From positions 1-27,429 of the forward strand of contig JAPFFF010000294.1 in NCBI GenBank assembly GCA_039105265.1: a stretch of 27,429 nucleotides of DNA, given 5' to 3'. The notes under the pieces are model-generated. The model had not been told where the DNA came from. It searched no databases and was given only the letters and a program-made list of their open reading frames with translations. The translations under genes and the position numbers were made by a program. The stretch comes from Tritrichomonas musculus. Taxonomy: Eukaryota; Parabasalia; Tritrichomonadida; Tritrichomonadidae. This document shows, piece by piece, positions 19,199 to 27,429 of the stretch (position 1 is its first letter; each line of letters begins with the position of its first letter).

Positions 19199-21235
19199 AT
19201 GCTTGCACACGATAAAATCCGCCTTCAAGTCAATTGTCTTAAAGGAAAACATGTTGAATTAACATGTACATTAAATGCAAAAGCAGCTGAGAAAGATGGA
19301 TTATCCTATGAATTAATAGAAACCGAAGTTGATGGCTGCAAACTTGTTTCACTTAAATTAATAGCCAACCAAAGCATTTTCAACGATAATTTAAATCTTT
19401 CCTTAGAAAATCCCTTAAGATTTTATTTACCAGTTACAGAGAAGCCAGAAAAGATCACCACCTTATATTTATTCAAAGATTGGTGGACAAGACCATCCTT
19501 TGTTGACAAATATGAAGACATTCCAGCTCGAACCCAAGTTGCATATTTCAAATATCCTAACAAAGTTGTTTGCTTAATTCCAATGGTTGGTAATGAATTC
19601 AAATGCAATCTAAATGGAGGAACAGCCACAGAATTAGGATTAGACATGTTTTCTCTCGTTGGAGGACAAAGTAAAGTTGAAGATCCAGTATATTTACTTT
19701 CAGAAGCGCCCACATACATTGAAGCTGTTCACAAAGCATTCAAATTACTTGCCAAAACGAAGAACGTCTTGACTCGAGAACAACGAAGATATCCTGAAAT
19801 GTTCGAATATTTGGGTTGGTGCAGTTGGGATGCAATGAAAACCGATGTTAATGAAGTTGGAATTCGAGAAAAGGCCGACGAATTTACAACCAAGAAAGTT
19901 CCAATTCGATGGATGTTAATTGATGATGGTTGGTTCCCAGGCAAAGACATGATGGTTCGAGGATTTTCACCAGATACCAAAAAGTTCCCACATGGCTTCA
20001 AACAAATGATCGAAGACATCAAAGACAAGAGTAATGTTAAATGGTTTGGCGTCTGGCATGCCTTGATGGGATACTGGAGTGGAATTGATCCAGAATGTGA
20101 ATTAGCAACAACAGAAGCACCATATCTATTCAAGACCACCAAAGGACTCTTAATTCCAAGTCCTAAAAATGGCTCACAATTCTTCTATCATTGGAATGAA
20201 ATATTACGAAAAGAAGGAATCGACTTTTTGAAGGTCGATGGCCAAAGTTCTTGCAATGTTTATTTCGAAGGAACAATGCCAATTCCAGAAGCAGCACGTT
20301 GCATGAATCGCGAACTTGAACTTGGTGCTTCTTTGATGAATGGAGTTATCATTAATTGTATGGGAATGGCAATGGAGAACGTTTTAGGCCGTCCAACATC
20401 AGGCATGTCACGAAATAGTGATGATTTCTTCCCTGATCAAAAAGGAAGCTTTGTTGAGCATCTTTTACAAAATGCTTACAATGCAACATATCATGATGAA
20501 ATTTATCATTGCGACTGGGACATGTTTTGGACAAAGCACGAAGCAGCTGTTAAACACAGTATGTTACGTGCAATTTCAGGTGGTCCAATTTATTTCAGCG
20601 ATAAAGTTGGAAATACTAATCCTGAAGTTTTGAAGCCACTTGTTTATTCAGATGGTAAAATCTTGAGAATGGATCGTTCAGCTAAACCAACTGAAGATTG
20701 TTTGTTCATTGATCCTCTTAAAGAAGGAGTTTTGAAATTACATAATATTACTTCTTGGGGTCTTCATAAGAAAGGTGGTATTATTTCTGCTTATAACGTT
20801 TCTCCATCAACTCAGAAAGTCGTATTTTCACCTTCTGACATTCCTGGTATTGAAAACTCCGAACATTATTGGGTTTACAACTTCATAAAGAAGAACGTTA
20901 AATCGTTAGGAAAGAAAGAATCTTTCAGTGATGATATTGAAAGCGGAGGTTTCGGTTGGTACGTTGTTTTACCTGAATCTGAAAATATTTCTTGCTTTGG
21001 ATTGATCGATAAATACGTTTGCTTCAAGGCTGTTGAAAATATCGTCGAAAATGGAAATACTCAAACTGTCGTATTGCACGAAACTGGAACTGTAGGTTGG
21101 GCTTCAAAGAAGGCTGCCAAGAAGGTTTTAATTAACGGAGTTGATGCAACAAAGGACGTTAAACAAAATGGTGAATTTTACACAATTACTCTTCCTGAAG
21201 GCGAAGCTAAGGAAGTTTTAACATTCGAATGGTAA
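19199..21235 (+). CDS. GH36 alpha-galactosidase / raffinose-synthase-like (Sip1) enzyme
   Basis: This 678-residue enzyme of the raffinose synthase/alkaline alpha-galactosidase branch of GH36 should act on alpha-1,6-galactosides, by hydrolysis or galactosyl transfer. Family blocks appear in order: YLGWCSWDAM, WMLIDDGWF (about residue 238), WFGVWHALMGYW, FLKVDGQS with predicted nucleophile D347, NCMGMAMENVLGRPTSG, SRNSDDFFP with predicted acid/base D408 or D409, DWDMFW and AISGGPIYFSDKVG. The C-terminal part is a beta-rich accessory region. It is shorter than plant raffinose synthases (about 780) and alkaline alpha-galactosidases (about 750), so hydrolysis is more likely. The Met at 19199 is preferred. 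The frame opens at 19118, but the extra 27 residues are Phe/Leu/Lys-rich leader translation across a putative initiator and only mimic a signal peptide, so the enzyme is probably cytosolic. The stop TAA reads into TAAAA. It is convergent with the metacaspase gene. Confidence 0.92.
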   Translation: MLAHDKIRLQVNCLKGKHVELTCTLNAKAAEKDGLSYELIETEVDGCKLVSLKLIANQSIFNDNLNLSLENPLRFYLPVTEKPEKITTLYLFKDWWTRPSFVDKYEDIPARTQVAYFKYPNKVVCLIPMVGNEFKCNLNGGTATELGLDMFSLVGGQSKVEDPVYLLSEAPTYIEAVHKAFKLLAKTKNVLTREQRRYPEMFEYLGWCSWDAMKTDVNEVGIREKADEFTTKKVPIRWMLIDDGWFPGKDMMVRGFSPDTKKFPHGFKQMIEDIKDKSNVKWFGVWHALMGYWSGIDPECELATTEAPYLFKTTKGLLIPSPKNGSQFFYHWNEILRKEGIDFLKVDGQSSCNVYFEGTMPIPEAARCMNRELELGASLMNGVIINCMGMAMENVLGRPTSGMSRNSDDFFPDQKGSFVEHLLQNAYNATYHDEIYHCDWDMFWTKHEAAVKHSMLRAISGGPIYFSDKVGNTNPEVLKPLVYSDGKILRMDRSAKPTEDCLFIDPLKEGVLKLHNITSWGLHKKGGIISAYNVSPSTQKVVFSPSDIPGIENSEHYWVYNFIKKNVKSLGKKESFSDDIESGGFGWYVVLPESENISCFGLIDKYVCFKAVENIVENGNTQTVVLHETGTVGWASKKAAKKVLINGVDATKDVKQNGEFYTITLPEGEAKEVLTFEW

Positions 21236-22224
21236 AAAGCAAACAAAGAAAAATTAATAATTTTGACTCATTAGTCGAATAAAATTAAGTTTAAGGTAAT
21301 TATATTGAATAATTTTTTTATTTTGCATTTAAATTGTTTTAATTTAAATTTAGATATGCTTTTGTATTTGTCGAATGAATTTATTTAATTATGTTTACTT
21401 TCAATAATTGCATAATTCAGATAAGAATGGTTTTTATTAATAAAGCTTTTGAAAACATAATCAAAAAATTCAGAATAAATTCAATTTATAATTCAAAAAG
21501 TTGCTTTTTAACTTCTCAATTAAAATTGAAAACAACTCACAATTTTTTTGATATCAAATACATTTTGTAAATATTTAAGTCAGCTTTTTTAAATATTAAA
21601 TTTCTGATAAAAAGTAGTATAGATATTATTAATATAATTTTACATAATTTTAATATTTTATTCAATAGATATTCGTATTTTATTGTATGTACATTTCAGA
21701 GAAAATATTGAAATCGTAAAACTAAATAAATTATTTTATATCTTCTCCTAGAGCATTTGATCATGATCAAAATCATAAAATATACAATTAAAATAGATAT
21801 TTTGATATTATGACTTGATTACTAGGTTAAAAATCATAATTTTTATGCAAATATTATTTTGACATAATCTCAATATAATTAAATAAAACTTGAAAATTAA
21901 ATTACTTAGATCTAGTAAATAAAATGAGACCTCCTTACCTATAAATGCTCCCACTTAATCATTTAAATAAATAAAAAATAAAATTTTACAAAATATTAGT
22001 GCGTTCATCTCATAAATAAAAAGATAATATAGTGCTGATGAAAAGTTAAAGTTAATGAACATGATCTTCACCAAAGTAATAAAAATGAATCAATTATGGG
22101 GATATTAAAAAAGGTAAAGTATATTCCAAAAAAAAAAAAAAATATAAATTCTATCTATAGTTAAGAGGAAAAGAAAAATAATAATAAAAAAAATTAAACC
22201 AGCATCGTTTGTATTTAATCAAAT
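21236..22224. other. Convergent intergenic region
   Basis: Nearly 1 kb between two convergent genes. AT-rich, no ORF, no element ends found. TAAA signals at both stop codons probably end the two transcripts, so no shared terminator is needed. Confidence 0.6.
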
Positions 22225-23205
22225 TTAAGGGAAGATAGGTTGATCTAACAAACTTTCTGTTGTTGAATAGGCAACAAAGTTTTGGTCGAATTTGCTAAGG
22301 TATGGTTGGCTTTGTGTTTCCATTTGTTTTGGAGTCATCTTTGGACTGGATGAAAGGAATTTGAAGAAGTAGAAGGTGAAGATACCTTGATCTTTGGAGC
22401 CAACTGTTGTTTGCTTGGCTGTTTGTTTGTCTCTAGCAGCTGAGATTGATAAAAGGTTTGGTGGCATCTTGAGACCTTGATATGATCCGGTCTGAAGATC
22501 ATAAATTGAACCACTGTGGCAGCAATCATTGAGTAAGAGAACTTTGCTGGTTGACTTCTTTTCTGAATTAGCAAGAACGTTTGCCAATTCATCATCAACG
22601 ATGAAATCATCATCGAAAACAAGGGCTTCATCATAACCATCATCTTCATCACCACTGGTGTCTTTAACACTAGCACCATGTCCTGTGTAGTAGACAACCA
22701 AGTAGTCGGTAGTCCAGTGATAGAAGTAACGGAAGTATTTCAAGTATTCTTGAGACTTTGGATTGTGTGAGTAGTAAACAGTAAATCCAATATCTCTCAT
22801 ATAGCTTCCAACAGTGATAGCATCATTCATTGGTCCTACACCAAGAGAATATTCTGGTCTTTCATAAGTATTACAGCAAATGTAAACAACCTTTTTGAGG
22901 TCTGTGTTCTTTAAGCTGGTCATTTTAGCAATGTTATAACCGATTTCGTCCATTTCAACCTTGTTTTCTTCAACGGTACCTTGTTCATGAGCTTCTTCCC
23001 ATTCTTCTTGGGTGAAGTTAAGTTTAAGCTTTGAAAGGATTGTTTTACCAATTTTGCTGTTTGCAAGTTTGTTAATGATCTTTTGACCTTGTTTGGTTTG
23101 TGCAGCCTTTTGAATTCCGCTTTTGATTTGAGCTTGAACCTTCTCATCTTTTAGTGCTGTTGTAACTTTGTTGAATAAATCACCAAACTTAGCTTTCTTG
23201 AACAT
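22225..23205 (-). CDS. Metacaspase-like clan CD, family C14 cysteine peptidase
   Basis: This 326-residue protein has a caspase-haemoglobinase fold domain from about residue 104 on. The catalytic dyad is visible: H176 in YYTGHGA and C229 in LLNDCCHSGS. The acidic segment SGDEDDGYDEALVFDDD (184-200) matches the GDE.DG.DE block of metacaspases that forms the S1 pocket for Arg/Lys, so Lys/Arg cleavage is expected, not Asp cleavage. The first ~100 residues are helical and Lys-rich (QIKSGIQKAAQTKQG), without the Pro/Gln-rich or zinc-finger prodomain of plant type I metacaspases. No signal peptide. Length and layout fit the single-domain metacaspases expanded in trichomonads. The start is supported by CCATTTTT 13 nt upstream and by good conservation-like composition from the first residue. 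The stop reads TAAAT. Confidence 0.92.
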   Translation of the reverse strand: MFKKAKFGDLFNKVTTALKDEKVQAQIKSGIQKAAQTKQGQKIINKLANSKIGKTILSKLKLNFTQEEWEEAHEQGTVEENKVEMDEIGYNIAKMTSLKNTDLKKVVYICCNTYERPEYSLGVGPMNDAITVGSYMRDIGFTVYYSHNPKSQEYLKYFRYFYHWTTDYLVVYYTGHGASVKDTSGDEDDGYDEALVFDDDFIVDDELANVLANSEKKSTSKVLLLNDCCHSGSIYDLQTGSYQGLKMPPNLLSISAARDKQTAKQTTVGSKDQGIFTFYFFKFLSSSPKMTPKQMETQSQPYLSKFDQNFVAYSTTESLLDQPIFP

Positions 23206-23212
23206 ACCGAAA

Positions 23213-23220
23213 AAAAAATG
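23213..23220 (-). promoter_or_regulatory. Initiator-like motif of the metacaspase gene
   Basis: Read on the minus strand, ACCATTTT has its A at 23219, giving a 13-nt leader. It fits a YCAY(T/A) initiator, with C in place of the first T. Confidence 0.42.
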
Positions 23221-25539
23221 GTGCTATATTTAAAATTGTATTGGCTATAAATTGAATGCTGATAATTCAATTGGTTTATTCAATTATCGGTCGTCTTCAA
23301 AAATATCACCTCATATTTTTTCGGAATTCAGCTTTTTCAAATATAATTTTCTTTTTTTTTAAAGCTAAAATATCAATGACTATAAATTACTCAACAAACC
23401 ATTAAAAATAATTTGCGTTTTTATTGAAAAAATTTAATTTTTTTGAAGATAATTTAAATTTTTTTTTTTGTGAAAATAATTCTGAGTTTTGTTCTCTTAA
23501 AATTTCTTTAATAATATCTCGTAATTTTTAGATATTTTTATAGTTATTAAACATTATTTGCATTCATTTTAATTCATTAAGTTATTATAGAGCTTAGTTT
23601 TTGGTTGTTTGCTTAATTTGAATGAGTTTTTTATATACAACTATTTCCGAAAATGGTTAGGTTAATTGGTTTTCTTATGAAAAAGAGAATAGTTTTTGAA
23701 AAAAATTGAATATGATAGGTTGTATAATTTCCTAAAAAATAACTCAATGAAATAATAATTCAAATTTAATATTATATAGATTAATATTAAAAAATATATA
23801 AAAAATTTTTATCACATCATAATCCTCAAATATTCATATCACATCATAATCTATCTCCCTATTGAAATTTGAATATAATCCAGAAAACATTAATCAATCG
23901 AAAATATTCATTATTATTTATATAATGAATTAGGCATTAATAAATCAATTTTTTTTAATATATGATATTTCTAAAATGCTATATATTAAATATTGTATTT
24001 TCCATCAAAATTATTTTGTTTTTAATGATATCTTCAATATGTTACCTTTTTTTTTTCCATCTCAAAAACCGTTTACAAAAAAATTGAAAAAACTATAATT
24101 TCCAACCATTTTTAAGGGGATGTACCAGTACTAAGTTATTTCGGGTTACAAAAGAGTTTCATGAATTATATTTTTTATATATTTATTATATAATATTAAA
24201 TTAAAAATAAATGGATATATTTATAATAATTGCTTTTTTATAAATATATAATCATATTTTAATAATTGAGAAAATAATCGATTTAATATTTGTATTGATT
24301 ATTATAATTTCCATATATTCAAAAAGTTACTAATATAAAAACAATAATACCTCTGAATTTTTTTTTTTTTTTGTGATTACTTATAGAAAATTTGAATACA
24401 TTTTGAATTTCGAAAGATTCTAAGCTAAACTCTTAAAATAAACTTGATATTCACATAATATACATCTTCTTATAGAATATTGCTGAATCGAAATTCCAAA
24501 TGGTAGGGCCAATTTTGCTGTAGCAATTTTCAATTTTCATTCGATTTTTCACTTTTTAAATTGAATATTCATAAAAAATAATAAAAAGTTCAATTAAAGG
24601 TAATCAAACTAATATTATTCGGTAGATTCTTTTGATATACGCATATCATTTTTTATATGGATTATAACTATTATATTTAAAAATATAATTGCTTATTAAC
24701 TTATTAAAAATAAAGATATTAATAAATAATGCTTTTAAGTAGTTTACAAATTTTGTCAAATAATTTGAAATGAATATTCAGCAATGAAATATTTTTATAA
24801 AAGCTTTTTTTCATAATAAATAAATCATATTATATATGATATATTCCAAATTAAAACTATATTTGAATAATTCTAATAATTTTTTTATTCATTATTAAAA
24901 ATTACAAAAAAATAACTTTAAAACTTCCTTTTCTTTGAAATAAACATTATTTTTAACTTTGTCTTTTTATTTTTTACTTTATTATTTATTGTTTAAAATT
25001 ATATTTTCTAGAAATTTAAAAAAAACATTTTTTTTAAATAAAAAGATATATTTATTAAATATCTTCGATTTTTTTTAACAAATAATATTTTTTTTATATT
25101 GTTTAATATTTATTCTGTTATTAATATATATATATATTTGTATATTCTTAATTTTATAAATATCATTACTCTAGAAAGATATAAATATTTGATATATTTT
25201 CTTTCAATTCAATTTCAAGAAACAAAATGTGTATTAACTCATAGAAATACCCATCCTATTTATTACCTTTATTCAATGGTACTTGTACATCTTTTTAAGG
25301 CACAAATCCAGTACGTTATTTTTTGAAAAGGAGAACGTTTATTATTTGAATAGTTGCATTTCTCTGAAAAAGTTTAAATTGACTAGGTTTGTTTTTGACA
25401 TTTATTTTACAATTTAAAAAAACATTTTGACATGCTATATGAAAAAAATTAAAATGATCGTTTTTTAATTAACATATCAATTTATTCTTTGTGAATGTCA
25501 AAAAAAATTGCGGTTACTAAACGTTTGACATTGTAAGGG
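23221..25539. other. 2.3-kb AT-rich intergenic region
   Basis: No supported gene. A 75-codon ORF at 25099-25326 is Ile/Tyr/Asn-rich in its first half and is not convincing. ATCACATCATAATC occurs twice near 23812 and 23838. Long A or T runs are frequent. No inverted element ends were found. Confidence 0.5.
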
Positions 25540-25637
25540 TTTTACCGATTCTTACCGCTAGCCGCGGGGTCTCGACTCGGCTTCACTTCGCTCAGCCTCG
25601 CTCGACGCCCGCTAGGCGGTATGTAGTCTCGGTAAAA
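25540..25637. repeat. 98-bp GC-rich foldback element
   Basis: TTTTACCGATTCTTACCGCT on the left pairs with the inverted right end (read in reverse complement TTTTACCGAGAC, then TACCGCCTAGC). The centre (CTCGACTCGGCTTCACTTCG and CTCAGCCTCGCTCGACGCCC) is over 60% GC in a region near 20%. No target duplication could be fixed. It may be a very small MITE, or a structured RNA or DNA element. It does not fold as a tRNA. Confidence 0.6.
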
Positions 25638-25670
25638 ATTATGTAAAAATATAAAGGGACCTAAAAGTTA

Positions 25671-25704
25671 GCACGCTGTGATGGTGAAGTGACCATCACG
25701 GTGC
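25671..25704. other. Strong short hairpin
   Basis: GTGATGGT (25678-25685) pairs with ACCATCAC (25692-25699) across a 6-nt loop. GCAC (25671-25674) and GTGC (25701-25704) extend the stem after a small bulge. This is unusual in such AT-rich DNA and lies 34 bp right of the GC-rich foldback. Confidence 0.6.
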
Positions 25705-25731
25705 TCTCAAAAAGTGGAATTTCAAAGGGAG

Positions 25732-25776
25732 CTTTTTGATACGCAACTTTTTGAAACACGACTTTTTGATAGCAAA
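25732..25776 (+). repeat. 15-bp array of CTTTTTGA motifs, three units
   Basis: CTTTTTGA starts at 25732, 25747 and 25762, exactly 15 bp apart, with an inverted TCAAAAAG at 25707. The intervening bases are partly conserved (ATACGCA, AACACGA, TAGCAAA). Confidence 0.6.
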
Positions 25777-26050
25777 AATTTTTAAGAAACAGAGAAACCA
25801 AAATATGGAAAAGTCACCAACAGGAAAAAAATAAAAAGAAAAGAAAAGAAATTTAAAAAGAAGTAAACCAAAGAAGTATATTAGTTAGTAAATTGGAACA
25901 AAAAATAAAATGATTATATAATAATTTACCACCAACAACAAAAAACAAAAAATCGAAAAGAAAAAATAATCGTTTTCAGAAGTATAACATTACTGATAGC
26001 AAAAGAAAATAATTAAAGCCCATAATAATAAAAAAGGTAAATAATTAAAC

Positions 26051-26760
26051 AAATAAAAAGCAAAATCAGTAACATATAGAGAACAAAATCAGAAACAAAT
26101 GTCAACAAAAACAATAATAAATGTCAACGAAATCAATGACGAATATCAACAAAATCAACAACCAATGTCGAAAAAAAAGCTGTTTTAAATAATGAATAAA
26201 GATAGAAACAAATACTGAACAAAAGCAGCGATAAATTCTGAACAAAAGCAGTGATAAATTCTAAACAAAAGCAGTGATAAATTCTGAACAAAAGCAGCGA
26301 TAAATTCTAAACAAAAGCAGCAATAAATTCTGAACAAAAGCAGTGATAAATTCTGAACAAAAGCAGTGATAAATTCTGAACAAAAGCAGTGATAAATACT
26401 GAACAAAAGCAGCGATAAATACTGAACAAAAGCAGTGATAAATACTGAACAAAAGCAGCGATAAATACTGAACAAAAGCAGTGATAAATACTGAACAAAA
26501 GCAGTGATAAATACTGAACAAAAGCAGTGATAAATACTGAACAAAAGCAGTGATAAATACTGAACAAAAGCAGTGATAAATTCTGAACAAAAGCAGTGAT
26601 AAATTCTGAACAAAAGCAGTGATAAATACTGAACAAAAGCAGCAATGAATTCTAAACAAAAGCAGTGATAAATTCTAAACAAAAGCAGCGATAAATGCTG
26701 AATAAAAACAGCAACGAATATCTAACAAAAACAATAACAAATTCTAAACAAAAACAGCAC
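26051..26760. repeat. 23-bp minisatellite, about 30 units
   Basis: The core (26210-26693) holds 21 head-to-tail 23-bp units that begin AAATACTGAACAAAAGCAGT or AAATTCTGAACAAAAGCAGC and end GAT or AAT. Phase is kept without gaps. On the left, divergent units continue in near-perfect 22-23 bp phase back to 26051 (for example ATATAGAGAACAAAATCAG and AAATAATGAATAAAGATAG). On the right, about three decayed units reach 26760. Because the unit is 23 bp long and stop-free on the minus strand, three overlapping minus-strand ORFs of 112-165 codons arise; they are repeat artefacts. Confidence 0.9.
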
Positions 26761-27049
26761 CTTTATTTATTTCTTTAGCATTTTGTTCAACTTAATATAA
26801 ATAAATTAAATATTAGATTTATATTCCTATTAAATGAGCCTAATATATATTATTTCCTTTTTTATTCTATATGATATATATCATATTTAAACAATTAAAA
26901 AATAATCAATATCATAAATTAATATGACATTTTTCAACCAAATTACATTAATAAAAAGTATAATTGATTTTAAAAATCCAGCGTTATTATTAAAAATTGG
27001 TAACTTAAATGAATCTATGTCTCAAAAACACTTTTTTGTGGCTTGTTGT
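26761..27049. other. AT-rich spacer after the minisatellite
   Basis: No ORF or repeat was recognised between the array and the CAACG cluster. Confidence 0.5.
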
Positions 27050-27425
27050 CAACGTTAACTTCGTTATTTCAACGTCAATGATCAATGATAAGTGTTTCGT
27101 TGAAAATTAGCATCCAAAAAAATGTCACTTTTTTATTTCTATCGTCGTTGATTTAAAATTAAATTATCATTTCTGTAACATATATATATATTTAGTATTT
27201 ACTAATTTTTTCAAAATAATAATACTTTATTAAATCATACCAAATATAAATTGAATTGATAAAGTTTTTTTCAGAAAAAGCTGTCCCTCATAAAAATTCA
27301 ACCTTTCAATAAGCATAATTTCAACGTTAACATGTCGTTATGACCAAATTGAAACGGTTATAATCAACGGCTTTAAAGTCGTTGACGTTGACATTCAATT
27401 TAATATTATAACATTTTGTTCAACG
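27050..27425. promoter_or_regulatory. Cluster of CAACG/CGTTG motifs
   Basis: Nine CAACG or CGTTG pentamers occur in 376 bp (27050, 27070, 27098, 27146, 27322, 27365, 27380, 27386, 27421). CAACGTTAAC appears twice (27050 and 27322) and AACGGTTA once (27353). AACNG-type sites are bound by Myb-family factors, which are numerous in trichomonads, so this may be an upstream control region of a gene beyond the window edge. A degenerate repeat is an equal possibility. Confidence 0.35.
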
Positions 27426-27429
27426 ATTT

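Noticed and set aside
19423-20633. ORFs opposite and alongside the GH36 gene
   Set aside because: They are shadows in other frames of a well-supported enzyme gene.
22335-23147. Two extra minus-strand ORFs overlapping the metacaspase
   Set aside because: Alternative frames of the metacaspase; Met/Lys-rich, without motifs.
25099-25326. 75-codon plus-strand ORF
   Set aside because: Low-complexity Ile/Tyr/Asn beginning over a TATATA run; no motif, no initiator-like site at a fitting distance.
25540-25637. tRNA or other classical RNA gene in the GC-rich patch
   Set aside because: No acceptor/anticodon/T-arm arrangement or GTTC box could be laid out; it is simply an inverted repeat.
26185-26682. 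Three overlapping minus-strand ORFs of 112-165 codons encoding a Phe/Leu/Cys repeat protein
   Set aside because: A stop-free 23-bp tandem repeat read in three frames gives the same 23-residue pattern in each. The divergent edge units keep DNA phase, not codon phase, so this is a minisatellite and not a gene.
26051-26760. CRISPR array
   Set aside because: Units are contiguous with no unique spacers, and the genome is eukaryotic.

Overview
The window is about 80% AT with compact, apparently intronless host genes and many mobile elements. It looks like a unicellular eukaryote, most likely a parabasalid (trichomonad, perhaps Tritrichomonas-like). Three things point there. Two host genes have a YCAYT-type initiator-like motif 11 and 13 nt before the ATG, and the third has one 29 nt before it. 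The stop codons sit on or next to TAAA, the UAAA polyadenylation signal of trichomonads. The caspase-like protease and the Maverick/Polinton polymerase resemble the families expanded in Trichomonas vaginalis. The genus is an inference. TAA and TGA both act as stops, and no tRNA or rRNA was seen.

Layout. (1) 1-5040: end of a Maverick/Polinton-like element, with its B-family DNA polymerase on the minus strand (it carries an HNH-like motif), followed by a ~62-bp tandem repeat and a terminal-type repeat. (2) 6288-7178: a seven-helix membrane protein resembling DUF5765. (3) 7589-7830: remnant of an unknown gene. (4) 7906-13003: a complete-looking 5,098-bp DNA transposon. It has terminal inverted repeats of 687 bp that I could match base for base on long stretches, a perfect 16-bp direct repeat at its borders, and one intact ORF joining a bromodomain-like domain to a DD35E integrase. 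It is the most notable object here. (5) 13075-13720: broken Tc1-type transposase. (6) 15206-18575: a second relic sharing repeats with region 1, interrupted by at least three non-autonomous elements: a hAT-like MITE with 8-bp target duplication, a 1.4-kb element with 14-bp inverted ends, and a half copy related to the MITE. (7) 19199-21235: GH36 alpha-galactosidase/raffinose-synthase-like enzyme, convergent with (8) 22225-23205, a metacaspase-like C14 peptidase. (9) 25540-26760: a GC-rich foldback, a hairpin, a short 15-bp array and a 23-bp minisatellite. (10) 27050-27425: a cluster of CAACG/CGTTG motifs at the right edge.

The three host genes show no common pathway. The window is best read as isolated housekeeping or accessory genes in a transposon-rich landscape. 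Coding calls rest on motifs read by eye; no database search was run.
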